The translations under genes and the position numbers were made by a program. The notes below the pieces were generated by a model that searched no databases, had not been told where the DNA came from, and saw only the letters and a program-made list of their open reading frames with translations. This document shows positions 1 through 11,253 of a stretch of 64,000 nucleotides of DNA, piece after piece; the stretch's first letter is position 1, and each line of letters begins with the position of its first letter. Source of the DNA: Mangrovibacter plantisponsor. Its GTDB lineage: Bacteria; Pseudomonadota; Gammaproteobacteria; Enterobacterales; Enterobacteriaceae. Where the stretch lies: assembly GCF_003182475.1 (NCBI RefSeq), contig NZ_QGTS01000002.1, positions 203,654 through 267,653 on the forward strand. Reading direction: 5' to 3'.

Positions 1-2
1 CA

Positions 3-1748
3 AGTAAAATAATGGAATATGCCCTTAGAGATAACCCGGACTATTTATCGATTTCAGTTATTTTTGAACGCAATGCATTTGATGGAAAAGATGCGGAATT
101 TGCCGGTAAACCGGGGCAGCCGCCAGAAGGCCGGTTTGCCTGGTTTGTGGAACTGGCAGGGCAGGGAAAATATCACATGAGTCCGCTACTCTCCTACCTT
201 ACACCGGGGCAAGGGGATTATTACCTGGTTCCTCAGGCGAGCCGCAAAGATACGTTGATTGAGCCTTATAACTATGCATATAACGGCGTACCAACAATGC
301 TCACTTCTGTGGCGTCCCCCATACAATTAGATGGCAAACTGTGGGGCGTCGTAACCTCTGATATCTCACTGGCCTCGCTCCAGGCCGAAGTCAATAAAAT
401 CAAGCCCTGGCATGGTGCGGGTTATGCGGTGCTGGTTTCCAGCAAAAATAAGGTGGTAGCCAGCCCTGACAAGGCACTGGCAGGTAAAGACTGGCCTGAA
501 AAGAACGACACCTTTTCATCAGAGCTGACTGAACGCTACGACCCCTTTTTGAAAGAGGACGCATTGGTTGTCTGGGCTCCAGTGCAAATTGGTAACAGTA
601 CTGAACACTGGTCTCTGGGCGTTGTTGTTCCGGTCAGTAATGTCATGGCGGCGGCGCGCAATCAGCTGATCCAGGCTCTTATCTTAATGGTTATCAGTAT
701 TGTTGTGGTCAGTGGGGTTCTGGGGATGATTTTCAGCAGAAAAGTGCTCAAACCTTTGGGTGGGGAGCCAGCAGAAGCAGCCGCTATTGCTTTGTCAGTA
801 GCCGACGGGAATTTAAGCAACCGCATTTCTGTGAACAATAAGGACACAGGCAGCCTGTTCTTTGCACTTAATACCATGCAAGCCAGGTTGAAAGGTGTTG
901 TCGCCAATATCAAAGAGGCCAGTAATGCCGTTCATTATGGTGCCCACGAGATTTCTAGTGGCAATATTAATCTGGCGTCACGTACCGAAGAACAGGCCTC
1001 GGCATTAGAACAAACAGCAGCCAGCATGGAGCAGATCACGTCCACAGTGAAACATAACGCGAATAATACTCATCAGGCGACATTGCTCACCAATAATGCC
1101 AACGATATCGCCTCTAAGGGTGAAGCGCTGGTTGGTGAAATTATTCACACTATGAACCAGATTGACGAAAGCTCCCGCAAAATTAGTGAAATTACTAATA
1201 TCATTAACAGTATTGCATTCCAGACCAATATCCTTGCCCTGAATGCGGCTGTGGAAGCGGCCAGAGCCGGTGAACAAGGCCGGGGGTTTGCGGTTGTGGC
1301 TTCAGAGGTGCGCAGCCTTGCCCAGCGCAGCGCCAGTGCAGTAAAAGATATTGCTTCGCTGATTCAGGAATCCACTGAGCGCGTGGGAAATGGGGTAACG
1401 CTGGCAGGTAAGGCTGGGGAAACCATGCAGAGCATTACCTCCGCCGTGAAATCGGTACAAAATATTATCGATGAAATTGCGAACGCATCTGATGAGCAGG
1501 CCAAAGGAATAAGTCAGGTCACTATCGCTGTTAATGAAATGGATGGCGTTACGCAGCAAAACTATCAACTGGTCCAGCAGATCTCTACTCTGGCTCAGTC
1601 GCTGGAAAACCAGGCTGTGGTACTCAGGGATGCAGTTGGCCATTTTGATACTGAACAAGATAGTGAATCTGGTTCACTGGCATCCTTGCCATACTCCGGT
1701 TCGTCGGATAATGCTGTTGCCAGAATAACGTCAGGTAATAAACACTAA
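3..1748 (+). CDS. methyl-accepting chemotaxis protein, 5'-truncated by window edge
   Basis: Inner-membrane chemoreceptor that senses a ligand outside the membrane and signals to CheA/CheW. The frame stays open upstream of the first ATG (position 12), reading S-K-I before it, so the true start lies before the window. Visible parts: the distal half of a dCache-like periplasmic sensor (about residues 1-215), a transmembrane helix (about 218-240, [19 protein letters not shown]), a HAMP region, then a cytoplasmic coiled coil with a methylation-type segment ([17 protein letters not shown]) and the conserved hairpin tip ([20 protein letters not shown], then [16 protein letters not shown]). There is no C-terminal NWETF-like pentapeptide, so receptor methylation would rely on tethers of other receptors. 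The ligand cannot be told from sequence. A hairpin terminator follows. Confidence 0.93.
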   Translation, partial: SKIMEYALRDNPDYLSISVIFERNAFDGKDAEFAGKPGQPPEGRFAWFVELAGQGKYHMSPLLSYLTPGQGDYYLVPQASRKDTLIEPYNYAYNGVPTMLTSVASPIQLDGKLWGVVTSDISLASLQAEVNKIKPWHGAGYAVLVSSKNKVVASPDKALAGKDWPEKNDTFSSELTERYDPFLKEDALVVWAPVQIGNSTEHWSLGVVVPVSNVMAAARNQLIQALILMVISIVVVSGVLGMIFSRKVLKPLGGEPAEAAAIALSVADGNLSNRISVNNKDTGSLFFALNTMQARLKGVVANIKEASNAVHYGAHEISSGNINLASRTEEQASALEQTAASMEQITSTVKHNANNTHQATLLTNNANDIASKGEALVGEIIHTMNQIDESSRKISEITNIINSIAFQTNILALNAAVEAARAGEQGRGFAVVASEVRSLAQRSASAVKDIASLIQESTERVGNGVTLAGKAGETMQSITSAVKSVQNIIDEIANASDEQAKGISQVTIAVNEMDGVTQQNYQLVQQISTLAQSLENQAVVLRDAVGHFDTEQDSESGSLASLPYSGSSDNAVARITSGNKH

Positions 1749-1765
1749 CTCCTGTATTACCCCAC

Positions 1766-1795
1766 AGGCCTGGTAACCAAAATACCGGGCCTTTT
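1766..1795 (+). terminator. Rho-independent terminator of the chemoreceptor gene
   Basis: AGGCCTGGTA (1766-1775) pairs with TACCGGGCCT (1783-1792), ten pairs including one G-U, around a 7-nt loop, followed by a short T run. It lies 18 bases after the receptor stop codon. Confidence 0.75.
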
Positions 1796-2083
1796 AACAA
1801 CCTGTGTTATGCGTATCTTGCAACTGCACTCACACATAAATGTTTGGACCCTTTTCTGCATTAACCGGCTTTTCTCCCTCCGGTCTTCAGCAAATGCATA
1901 GTTTATCTGTTTATTTTTTTGTACAGCCCCACGGAATATTTTGATATATCAACAAATATTGCTGTATTTTATTTTTTATTGAAATTCATGTTTTTGCCCT
2001 TTGCCCATCCAATATTTCGTATGATACCCGGCAGTAGATAACCCAATCATTAATTTTCAGCTACTCCGGTTTTGGTGCACAAA
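1796..2083. other. AT-rich intergenic region
   Basis: About 290 bases without a supportable gene. It is markedly AT-rich against the neighbouring genes and probably holds the promoter of the following reductase gene, but I see no convincing -35/-10 pair with correct spacing. Confidence 0.4.
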
Positions 2084-2098
2084 CGGGGAGGAGGAATT

Positions 2099-2971
2099 AT
2101 GGCGCAATTGCCAGTTGTATCCGTTATTGGTCTTGGGGCCATGGGGCATGCTTTTGCCGCAAATCTGTTAAAAAATGGCTTCACCGTGCGTGGCTGGAAC
2201 CGTTCGCCCAGCCGTGGGGAAGATTTGGTCAGTGCCGGGCTGGCACTGTGTAACACGGCGCAGCAGGCAGTAGATGGCGCGGATGTGGTGCTGAGTGTAT
2301 TAACCGATGGCGACACAACACACAATGTGCTGGCACCGGTATTTGCAACCATGAAGCCGGGTGCCGTGCTGTGCCAGATGGGCACAATAGGTGTGGCGGC
2401 AACCGAAAAGCTGATTTACCAGTTAGCCCTGGCAAGGCCGGATGTGGTGTTTGTTGATGCACCGGTGTCCGGAACCAAAGCTCCGGCGGAAAATGCCCAA
2501 ATTTTAGTGATGGCAAGTGGCGACCGCAGTAAAGCACAGGCGGCAGAGCAGGTATTTGCCGCCATTGGTAAACAGCAGCAATGGCTGGGGGAGGCCGGAG
2601 CCAGTTCACGCATGAAACTGGTGGTAAACAGTTGGCTGATAGGCATGATGCAAAGCCTGGCAGACACCATGAGCCTGGCAAAACAACTGGGGTTCTCCTC
2701 AGACGATTTGTGGCAGGTGCTGGAAGGCGGCCCGCTGGCGGCACCTTATGCCAAAGGGAAGTTGAACATGATTGCCAGTGGTGATTACACACCGCAAATG
2801 CAGCTCAGCCTGGCACTGAAAGATGCCCGGCTGGCGCTACAGGCGGCACCCGGTGTGGCAATGCCGGGGCTGGAAAACATTGCGTCTTTGTGGCAACAGG
2901 CTGTTGATGCCGGGTATGGCGAGCAGGACCTGGCGGCTGTATTTGCATTCCTGCAAAAAACACCTGCCTGA
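2099..2971 (+). CDS. NAD(P)-dependent oxidoreductase, 3-hydroxyisobutyrate dehydrogenase family
   Basis: Predicted cytoplasmic beta-hydroxyacid dehydrogenase of 290 aa, the usual family size. The N-terminal Rossmann loop reads GLGAMGHAFAANLLKNG with an NR-S motif after beta-2 (GWNRSPSRG) that suggests NADP(H) preference. The substrate motif is DAPVSGTKAPAENAQ (near residue 118), and the catalytic lysine is likely in MKLVVNSW. The C-terminal half is the all-helical domain. The start at 2099 was chosen because GGGGAGGAGG ends 5 bases upstream; an in-frame GTG/ATG further up lacks this. The substrate (tartronate semialdehyde, 3-hydroxyisobutyrate, a succinic-semialdehyde-like compound) cannot be fixed. 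It stands alone as a single-gene unit. Confidence 0.85.
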   Translation: MAQLPVVSVIGLGAMGHAFAANLLKNGFTVRGWNRSPSRGEDLVSAGLALCNTAQQAVDGADVVLSVLTDGDTTHNVLAPVFATMKPGAVLCQMGTIGVAATEKLIYQLALARPDVVFVDAPVSGTKAPAENAQILVMASGDRSKAQAAEQVFAAIGKQQQWLGEAGASSRMKLVVNSWLIGMMQSLADTMSLAKQLGFSSDDLWQVLEGGPLAAPYAKGKLNMIASGDYTPQMQLSLALKDARLALQAAPGVAMPGLENIASLWQQAVDAGYGEQDLAAVFAFLQKTPA

Positions 2972-2976
2972 TACAC

Positions 2977-3012
2977 AAGCCTGAACCCGCGCCCACCGGG
3001 GCAGGGCTTTGT
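2977..3012 (+). terminator. probable terminator between convergent genes
   Basis: AAGCCTG-AACCC and GGGG-CAGGGCTTT form an imperfect GC-rich hairpin just after the reductase stop, ending in TTT. It lies between two convergent genes. Confidence 0.45.
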
Positions 3013-3109
3013 GCTGCTGTAAAGGTTACCTGTGGGCGTTCGCCACACTGGTTTCAGGTGGCGAATTTAGGGGGGCAGAACTCGCCGGTCGGCCTTACAC
3101 AGCCAGCGT

Positions 3110-4414
3110 TTACCCCAGCCGGGCAATGCGCTCCCTGGCATCACCAATATGGTGGTGTAAGGCCTCAATGCAGGGGGCAAAGTTCGCGGAAAAGCCCTTG
3201 CAACAACGGGCTTCGGCCAGAAATTTTTCTGCCAGCGCCAGTGCTTCCCGCCAGGCCTCTGCAGTAACCACTTCTGAAAGGGCCACTGGCCGAAGTTCGT
3301 TTGCCAGTGCGCCTCCTGCTTTGGGGGCGAACCCCATGGGCAGGATGTCGTATGCCGGAGCCAGTTGATACGGGCGCCCATGGCTGCTGACAAACGACAG
3401 GTTGCCGTTATGCATGTCTGTGTTGCCAGTCAGCTTGCCGAATGCCCACAACCGGGCAGTGGCAGGGAGAGCATCCGGGTGCACATACCCCGCATTAACC
3501 AGGTTTTCAACCAGCACGGGCCAGGGGGAACTGGCTTTACCAACAAACTCCGCATCCAACGCCCGTAGTGAAATAACACCAACCCGGCCCAGTTGCCCCA
3601 CCCGGTCGAAACGGGGGATCTCCAGAAAACGCTGCCCGGCAAAATCAAATACCTCTGTCTGCACACCCAGCACGCCCAGCGCCAGGTGTTCTGCCAGTAG
3701 CAGGTCACGCCAGCGCTCGCTCACCGGGTTGTCGTCTGGTGCCGAAAACTTCACTAACACATGCCCCCGCTCTGTAAAGGTACAGAACTTCGGTTGCTCA
3801 CCCCCGGCAGATGACCCAGGCGTTTCACCTGCACCAGCTGCTTTTGCCAGTACCGGGAACATTGTTGCGCGTTCAACCGGCGTGGGTGCGGGCATTTCCA
3901 GAAAATGGTTTCTGGCCCGTTCCCCAATAAGCAGGTTGCCCGTGGCATCGTGCCCGTACATCAGTAACGCCCGCACAACATCTGCATCGGCCCATTGTTC
4001 CGGGTTGGTGTCCAGGCCGAGCCCGGGAGCCCATACCGTTGCCCATGCCCGCCCGAGGTACCCCTGCGGGCGCATATCGAACAACCACCAGGGTAAACCA
4101 TCGCTATGAATGCTGGCGTTATTGGTTTGCACCATCACAAACCCGTCCGGGTACACAGGGATCAGTTCACCCAGTTTTTTTACCTGGCCTTCTTCGGTAA
4201 TGCGGTAAATAGGGGCGGCACTGAATCCCCGGTGGTTATCGCGCAGGGTATTTTGAATAGATGGCCCGGCACCTGTCCGCACGATTTCGTCACCCAGTTT
4301 TTTCAGCGCACGGGACAGGGTTGGCTGGCTAACCTCCAGTTTTTCAGTAAGTTGCCTTGTTTTTACCGGCCCATAGCTGAGTAAACGGCGTAATTCTTCG
4401 GAACTGACTGGCAT
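3110..4414 (-). CDS. yjjJ: HipA-family serine/threonine kinase with fused N-terminal winged helix (YjjJ type)
   Basis: A 434-aa single-chain HipA-like protein. Residues about 1-60 form a winged helix (LLSYGPVKTRQLTEKLEVSQ, then PTLSRALKKLGD), so DNA binding is fused to the kinase instead of supplied by a separate HipB. The kinase part shows the glycine-rich GGEQPKF loop, the catalytic GNTDMHNGNLSF segment and the metal-binding PAYDILPM segment. E. coli YjjJ has the same length and layout. No HipB-like partner lies next to it. The ATG at 4414 is preferred to an in-frame GTG at 4426; neither has a strong ribosome site. Three 12-bp tandem repeats sit directly upstream (4432-4467) and could be its own operator. 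Target of phosphorylation unknown. Confidence 0.82.
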   Translation of the reverse strand: MPVSSEELRRLLSYGPVKTRQLTEKLEVSQPTLSRALKKLGDEIVRTGAGPSIQNTLRDNHRGFSAAPIYRITEEGQVKKLGELIPVYPDGFVMVQTNNASIHSDGLPWWLFDMRPQGYLGRAWATVWAPGLGLDTNPEQWADADVVRALLMYGHDATGNLLIGERARNHFLEMPAPTPVERATMFPVLAKAAGAGETPGSSAGGEQPKFCTFTERGHVLVKFSAPDDNPVSERWRDLLLAEHLALGVLGVQTEVFDFAGQRFLEIPRFDRVGQLGRVGVISLRALDAEFVGKASSPWPVLVENLVNAGYVHPDALPATARLWAFGKLTGNTDMHNGNLSFVSSHGRPYQLAPAYDILPMGFAPKAGGALANELRPVALSEVVTAEAWREALALAEKFLAEARCCKGFSANFAPCIEALHHHIGDARERIARLG

Positions 4415-4431
4415 CGCGTTAACCACCAGGT

Positions 4432-4467
4432 GAATAGATAAATGAATAGATATTTGAATAGGTAAAT
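4432..4467. repeat. three tandem 12-bp repeats upstream of yjjJ
   Basis: GAATAGATAAAT (4432-4443), GAATAGATATTT (4444-4455) and GAATAGGTAAAT (4456-4467) follow head to tail with no spacer, 18 bases upstream of the chosen yjjJ start. A period near one helical turn places each copy on about the same DNA face, as expected for an operator bound by several copies of one protein. Confidence 0.8.
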
Positions 4468-4522
4468 ATAGAAGTGGATGAAGCGTCTGGCAACCGAATT
4501 GTCAGCCACTACTTTCCCACCA

Positions 4523-5429
4523 CTACTCCACGCCACCCGCAATCAGGCGCAGCAAATAGTGCCGCGGCCAGTGGTGAGCCAGTGCTGCATGGTTGGTGAT
4601 CTGCCAGGTAACTTTTTCTACATCATGGTGGTGGCTGTCCAGTAATAAACCCACGACCGAGCCACTGTGGGCCACGTTGATGCCGAAAAGATTATTGCCT
4701 TCCACAATGTTGCGCAGTGCATCGAAGCCGGGTTTTGCCAGGAATTGCTGGCTGGCGACGGCGCTCAGTGTGGTGGCCTCGCCCAGCAGCCAGGGGTTAT
4801 CGGTTTTACAGGCCTGCTGCAACAGGTGCCAGGCGCGGTTCAGTGCCGGGGCGCTTTCCTGCAAAATAGCGCGCAGGTCGCGCTGGTGGAAATCTGCCGT
4901 TCGCAGCTGGTTTGGGCTTTCCAGTAGCAAGATCTCGCAGCCCGGTAACCCGCCACAAGGCACAGTTGTTGTACCCGTGAGGTGGTCAAACAGTGTCAGG
5001 CCGGGGAACAGGGTGCTGTCGGTAGGCTCCAGGCTCACACACAGTGCTGCCAGTGCTTCTATGGGCAGGGGGATTGCCAGGTGGCGGGCGGTGGCAACTG
5101 CTGTTGCGGCAATATCTGCGGTGCTGCTTGCCATGCCTTTTGCCAGCGGAATAGTGGAGTCGAATGTTATGCGCAGCGTGCCTGCCCGCTGTGCAGGGAG
5201 CCCGGCATAACGCAACACAGCACCCAGCGCGGCACGCATTAACGGGCGTTCAGAAGGCAGAGGCGTGCCGTCCACCACACAGACAGTACTGAACCAGTCT
5301 ACCGGGCAGGACACCAGTTTTTCGCCTCCCAGGATCCAGCCCTGCAGGAGTTCCCCGCAAGAGGCAGGGCAGCGTGCTTCGGCCAGTTTCGTCTCCTTGA
5401 TGTGGTACGGCCTGCGGGGCCAGCAGAGG

Positions 5430-5449
<20 letters not shown>
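4523..5449 (-). CDS. pduX: L-threonine kinase PduX
   Basis: GHMP-family kinase (308 aa) that phosphorylates L-threonine to L-threonine phosphate, the precursor of the aminopropanol linker of B12. The family signature PASCGELLQGWILGGEKLVSC lies at the N terminus and the ATP-binding loop PLAKGMASSTADIAATA near residue 110. It closely matches Salmonella PduX. It is the last gene of the pdu operon and overlaps the SUMT gene by 20 bases. The start is uncertain: the ATG at 5449 has no visible ribosome site, whereas AAGGAG lies 6 bases before an in-frame CTG at about codon 24, nearer to where homology begins. Confidence 0.92.
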
Positions 5450-7402
<1,953 letters not shown>

Positions 7403-7837
7403 TTACGCCTCCGCTAAAAAAGGGATAAAACCATCCGGAATTTCATGGCAACGCGCCGACGTGACGAAGACCCGGCCCGCACCCGCTTCACGCAACCATT
7501 CGCTGGCGCGGGCAATATCACTGGCGTTGCCCAGGTCTGCTTTGCTGACAATGCCAATCACCGGGCGGTTCAGCACCTGTGCAAAGCGCGGGGCGTAGGG
7601 CGTCTGGCTGGCATCGGCATTCAGCATCAGCCCCACCACATCGGCTTCGCAGGCGGTGGTCATCAGGGCACTGTACAGGCAACGGTTTTCCAGGTATTCA
7701 CCAGGGGTATCTATTGCTGAACTGCGCCACTCAATAGCCTGGGTTTTCTGGTCGTGCAGGGAAATACCTTCCAGCGCCTGTAACAGCGAGGTTTTGCCAC
7801 AGCGGCTTGGGCCAATCAGCATCAGGCGGCGTCGCAT
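7403..7837 (-). CDS. pduV: PduV, EutP/PduV-family GTPase-like protein
   Basis: A small P-loop protein (144 aa) with Walker A IGPSRCGKTSLLQ at the N terminus and the guanine-specificity motif SKAD near residue 97. In Salmonella, PduV binds the outside of the microcompartment through its N terminus and influences its movement; GTPase activity is inferred from the fold. A GGAG sits about 6 bases before the ATG. It lies in order between pduU and pduW. Confidence 0.92.
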   Translation of the reverse strand: MRRRLMLIGPSRCGKTSLLQALEGISLHDQKTQAIEWRSSAIDTPGEYLENRCLYSALMTTACEADVVGLMLNADASQTPYAPRFAQVLNRPVIGIVSKADLGNASDIARASEWLREAGAGRVFVTSARCHEIPDGFIPFLAEA

Positions 7838-7839
7838 AG

Positions 7840-8196
7840 TCAGCTCCGGGTAAGTTGGCAGGTGGTGAAATGAAGCGTTTCCCCCAGCGCCCGGGTAACC
7901 TGGCGCAGGGCGTATTCCACTGCGGAAACATCGCCAGTCAGAACCACGGCACCGGTAAACCGGTCAATAAAACCGATTTCGACCGCGCCAGATTTGGTCG
8001 CGACATCACAGGCAATAATGGCGGCTTCACTGGGTGTGATGGTGAGAATACCCATGGCGCTGGCGTGTTCATCCAGGCCCAGTTTTTTGTACAGGCTGTG
8101 GTTAGGGTTGGCTATCAGGTGCGCCAGGGTTATCTGTTTCCCGGGCACATATTCCTGAATCATCCGCTCCGGGGTATGTTCATGGGTGTCTGCCAT
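7840..8196 (-). CDS. pduU: microcompartment shell protein PduU
   Basis: Circularly permuted BMC-domain hexamer subunit of the Pdu shell (118 aa; Salmonella 116). The N terminus ([19 protein letters not shown]) forms the six-stranded barrel that plugs the pore in the family; the BMC core follows ([20 protein letters not shown]). The start at 8196 was chosen over an upstream in-frame ATG because AGGAGG precedes it and it overlaps the pduT stop as TAATG. Confidence 0.95.
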   Translation of the reverse strand: MADTHEHTPERMIQEYVPGKQITLAHLIANPNHSLYKKLGLDEHASAMGILTITPSEAAIIACDVATKSGAVEIGFIDRFTGAVVLTGDVSAVEYALRQVTRALGETLHFTTCQLTRS

Positions 8197-8753
8197 TATG
8201 CCTCCTGCACCAGTTGGCGCCACAGGGCATCATGGGGGCGGGGAATCACGCAGCGGTTAACCAGCAGGCCTTTAGCGCCTGCGGCGTCGCTGGCAACCTG
8301 CACCGCATTGCGCACATCAGAAACCTCACCAGCCAGCACCATGTAGCATTTGCCACCAATACCAAACGCCATATGAATACGCATCAACGTAACATTGGCG
8401 GCTTTGACGGCGGCATCGGCCGCTTCCACGCAGGCCGCGACACTCCAGGTTTCTACCACCCCGACAGACTGGCGCTGATCTACCGGTGTCAGCCCACTTA
8501 TTGCCGGTAAAATAGAAGGGTGCAGGCGGGGGATCACCATGCTGTCCACTAAAGTATCGCCAGCCTGTTGTGTGCCGCTGGCAATACTCTGTTGTACTGC
8601 GCCAACATCGCCACCCAGAATCACCAGGTATTTCCCCGGGCACAGGGTTTTGCTGGCAAGTAAGGTTACGCCCGCGCTTTTTAGCATTAAATCCGCCAGC
8701 TCAATGCCTTTTGCAATGCTGGTCAGTTCCAGAATACCAATGGATTGCGACAT
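8196..8753 (-). CDS. pduT: microcompartment shell protein PduT with Fe-S site
   Basis: Tandem-BMC trimer subunit (185 aa). Two BMC domains are visible: residues 1-90 ([20 protein letters not shown]) and 96-185 ([20 protein letters not shown]). The cysteine in [11 protein letters not shown] is the position that in Salmonella binds a 4Fe-4S cluster at the trimer pore, proposed to pass electrons to PduS. Its gene is next to pduS, which supports that pairing. GAGG lies 7 bases before the ATG. Confidence 0.95.
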   Translation of the reverse strand: MSQSIGILELTSIAKGIELADLMLKSAGVTLLASKTLCPGKYLVILGGDVGAVQQSIASGTQQAGDTLVDSMVIPRLHPSILPAISGLTPVDQRQSVGVVETWSVAACVEAADAAVKAANVTLMRIHMAFGIGGKCYMVLAGEVSDVRNAVQVASDAAGAKGLLVNRCVIPRPHDALWRQLVQEA

Positions 8754-8756
8754 GTT

Positions 8757-10130
8757 TTAACCTCGTAAAAGCGTAATGGCCTGGGGAGTAACCTGTTGTA
8801 CTGTGCCGCTGATGCTGGCATGCACCGGTGCACCAAGCGCACCTTCAGGTACCTGGGCAATGCACTGCCCGCGCTCAACCCGTTCCCCTTCCTGCACGCA
8901 GGCGCTGGCCGGGCTGCCAATATGCTGGCGTAACAGCAGTGTGACTTGTTGTGGTTGCGGCTCCTCACAGCGCAAAGGGGCTGGGTGGTACCACTCAGTC
9001 AGTTGCAGTTTTTGTATTAACCGTTGAATGGGCACCAGGCGGTAGTTCGCTAATGGGTCTTCGCCATGCAGTTCCCCCTGGTAACGCACTCCTGCTGCGC
9101 GGAGTTGTTGTTTGAGCAGCTTGTTAATGCGCATGGGGGAGATATCTACCGGGCAGGCGACACTTTCACATACATTGCATTCGGAACAGGTCAGGGCGCT
9201 TGCCAGTGCCTGGGGCGTGGCCACCTGCGGGTAATTCACCGCGCGCACCAGCAAGTGCGGCGAGAGTTCATGCCCAATAATATGGCGCGGGCAGAGTTCG
9301 GTGCACAAACGGCACTGCTCGCACACGGTCCGGGCAATGGCAAGAATGTCCCGGTCACTGCGCATGCGCCGCTGAATCAATGGGTGGTTTTTAGGTAACA
9401 CCAGCAACCCACCGGTGGTTTTGGTCACCGGGCTGTCAAGGTCGGTCAGCAGGCTACCCATCATTGGGCCGCCGTTAATAAAACCCGGGTCGTTAACCGT
9501 TGCGCCACCTGCACAGGCCAGGACTTCACGCAGTGGCATACCCAGGGGAACCGTTAACGTTACTGGCTGGTGCACCGCGCCGTTCACGGTCAGTGTGCGG
9601 CGGGTTACCGGCCACTGTTGTTCTACCGCACGGGCAACATTGAGCAGGGTTTGCACATTGTTCACCACCACGCCCACTTTCATGGGCAGTTCCCCTGCGG
9701 GAACCCGGCGGCCAGTAGCCTGCCAGATAGTGATCACTTCATCTCCCGCCGGGTAGACATCGGGCAGAATATGCAAACGGATATGGGCAGGTAACAGAGG
9801 CTCCAGGGCTTCAATAGCCGCGTGATATTTGGCTTTCAGAGCAATAATGCCCTGGCGCGCACCGGTTGCCACCATCGCGTAACCCAGCCCACGTATCAGG
9901 CGGCCTGCCTGCCAGGGGATCAGTTGCTGGTCTACTTTCAACAGGGGCTCGCATTCTGCGGCGTTGACTAAAAAAGTATCCACCTGCGCCTGTAATTTAA
10001 CGGCAGTGGGGAAACCTGCTCCGCCAGCACCCACCACTCCGGCCTGTTGCACTCTGGCGCGGATTTCTGCCGGGTCTGTGCACTGTAACCGGGTAGCGGT
10101 TTCAGTGCCTGCTAAGGCAAGTGCATTCAT
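8757..10130 (-). CDS. pduS: cobalamin reductase PduS
   Basis: Flavin and iron-sulfur protein (457 aa) that reduces cob(III)alamin to cob(I)alamin for reactivation by PduO, inside the microcompartment. An RnfC-like core: GVVGAGGAGFPTAVKLQAQ (NADH/FMN loop), the SLBB segment around residues 175-250, two 4Fe-4S clusters CEQCRLCTELCPRH and CSECNVCESVACPVD, and a C-terminal barrel-sandwich domain ending GALGAPVHASISGTV. It starts within the pduQ stop (ATGA) with GGAGG upstream. Near-identical to the Salmonella protein over its length. Confidence 0.96.
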   Translation of the reverse strand: MNALALAGTETATRLQCTDPAEIRARVQQAGVVGAGGAGFPTAVKLQAQVDTFLVNAAECEPLLKVDQQLIPWQAGRLIRGLGYAMVATGARQGIIALKAKYHAAIEALEPLLPAHIRLHILPDVYPAGDEVITIWQATGRRVPAGELPMKVGVVVNNVQTLLNVARAVEQQWPVTRRTLTVNGAVHQPVTLTVPLGMPLREVLACAGGATVNDPGFINGGPMMGSLLTDLDSPVTKTTGGLLVLPKNHPLIQRRMRSDRDILAIARTVCEQCRLCTELCPRHIIGHELSPHLLVRAVNYPQVATPQALASALTCSECNVCESVACPVDISPMRINKLLKQQLRAAGVRYQGELHGEDPLANYRLVPIQRLIQKLQLTEWYHPAPLRCEEPQPQQVTLLLRQHIGSPASACVQEGERVERGQCIAQVPEGALGAPVHASISGTVQQVTPQAITLLRG

Positions 10131-11239
10131 AGCAGTTCCTCCAGTAAAGCCTGAATCGCCTCGCCGCTGGCCGGGCGGGGAGTGGTGCGCAGCGTGACAT
10201 CAGCCAGCGCCGCCTGCACCATTTCCGGAATTTTTGCTTCCCACTGCGCGGCCTGTTTGCCCAGAACATCGCGGATACCGGGAATGGCACACTGTTTTTG
10301 GAGCTGCCCAATCGCATGTTGCAACGCGTGAATGGCAGCAGTGTCAGACTGGCCTTCTGAGCATAACTGGCATTCCCGCGCCAGCCGGGCATAGCGCTTC
10401 GCAGCGCGCGGATCACCACAGTTGTAGCGGATCACCGGGATCATCAGCAGGGCATTCGCCAGCCCGTGTGCAATATGGAATTGCCCGCCCAACTGGTGTG
10501 CAATAGCATGGTTCAGACCCAGCCCGGCCTGGCTGAAAGCCATCCCTGCCAGTGTGGAGGCATTGTGCATTTTGCCACGGGTGATAACGCACTCACCTTT
10601 TTGGCAGGCCGTGGGCAGGTAGCGGAACACCAGGCGAACGGCTTTTTCTGCCAGCGCATCGGTGAAGTCGCTGGCGTGTGGTGAAACCCACGCTTCCAGG
10701 GCATGCGTCAGCACATCCATGCCGGTGTTGGCGGTGATAGCCGCAGGCACACTGACTACCAGGCGTGGGTCCAGAATGGCAATATCCGGGTAGATGGCAT
10801 CATCAAACAGCGGGTATTTAACCCCGCGCGCCGGGTCGCTGATAACACAGGCGCTGGTCACTTCCGAGCCGGTTCCGCTGGTGGTGGGAATGGCAACGCA
10901 GGTTTCAATCCCGGTGCCTTTCTGGCGGCTAAACCAGACAATAGCTTTGGCGGCATCCATGGCTGAACCACCGCCAAAACCAATGACGATTTCCGGTTTC
11001 AGTTCAAGCATCTGCCCAATCCCGGCGGTTACCGTTTGAATGGTTGGGTCTGGCGTAATATCGCTGAACACGCTTAACTGGTTGTCATTGGGCAACGCAT
11101 CACGGAGTAAATCCAGTAATGGCGAAGTAGCCAGAAAGCGGTCGCAAATCACCCAGATACGCTTGTTGTGAAAACGTGCCAGCGCTTGCAGGCTGCCTTC
11201 TCCCGTGATAATTCGCGTTTGCAGAAAAAAGCTGTTCAT
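10127..11239 (-). CDS. pduQ: 1-propanol dehydrogenase PduQ
   Basis: Iron-dependent alcohol dehydrogenase (370 aa, same as Salmonella) that reduces propionaldehyde to 1-propanol and regenerates NAD+ inside the microcompartment. Motifs: VIGFGGGSAMDAAKA (NAD loop), IPTTSGTGSEVTS, and the metal-site segments GMDVLTHALEAWVS and GLNHAIAHQLGGQFHIAHG. The frame is open to a GTG at 11257 that overlaps the pduP stop, but the ATG at 11239 has GAGG 8 bases upstream and fits family length, so it was chosen. Confidence 0.95.
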   Translation of the reverse strand: MNSFFLQTRIITGEGSLQALARFHNKRIWVICDRFLATSPLLDLLRDALPNDNQLSVFSDITPDPTIQTVTAGIGQMLELKPEIVIGFGGGSAMDAAKAIVWFSRQKGTGIETCVAIPTTSGTGSEVTSACVISDPARGVKYPLFDDAIYPDIAILDPRLVVSVPAAITANTGMDVLTHALEAWVSPHASDFTDALAEKAVRLVFRYLPTACQKGECVITRGKMHNASTLAGMAFSQAGLGLNHAIAHQLGGQFHIAHGLANALLMIPVIRYNCGDPRAAKRYARLARECQLCSEGQSDTAAIHALQHAIGQLQKQCAIPGIRDVLGKQAAQWEAKIPEMVQAALADVTLRTTPRPASGEAIQALLEELL

Positions 11240-11253
11240 GAAGGCGGCCTCAC

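Noticed and set aside
2050..2792. Several minus-strand frames opposite the reductase gene
   Set aside because: High-GC shadows of a well-supported plus-strand gene; no family match.
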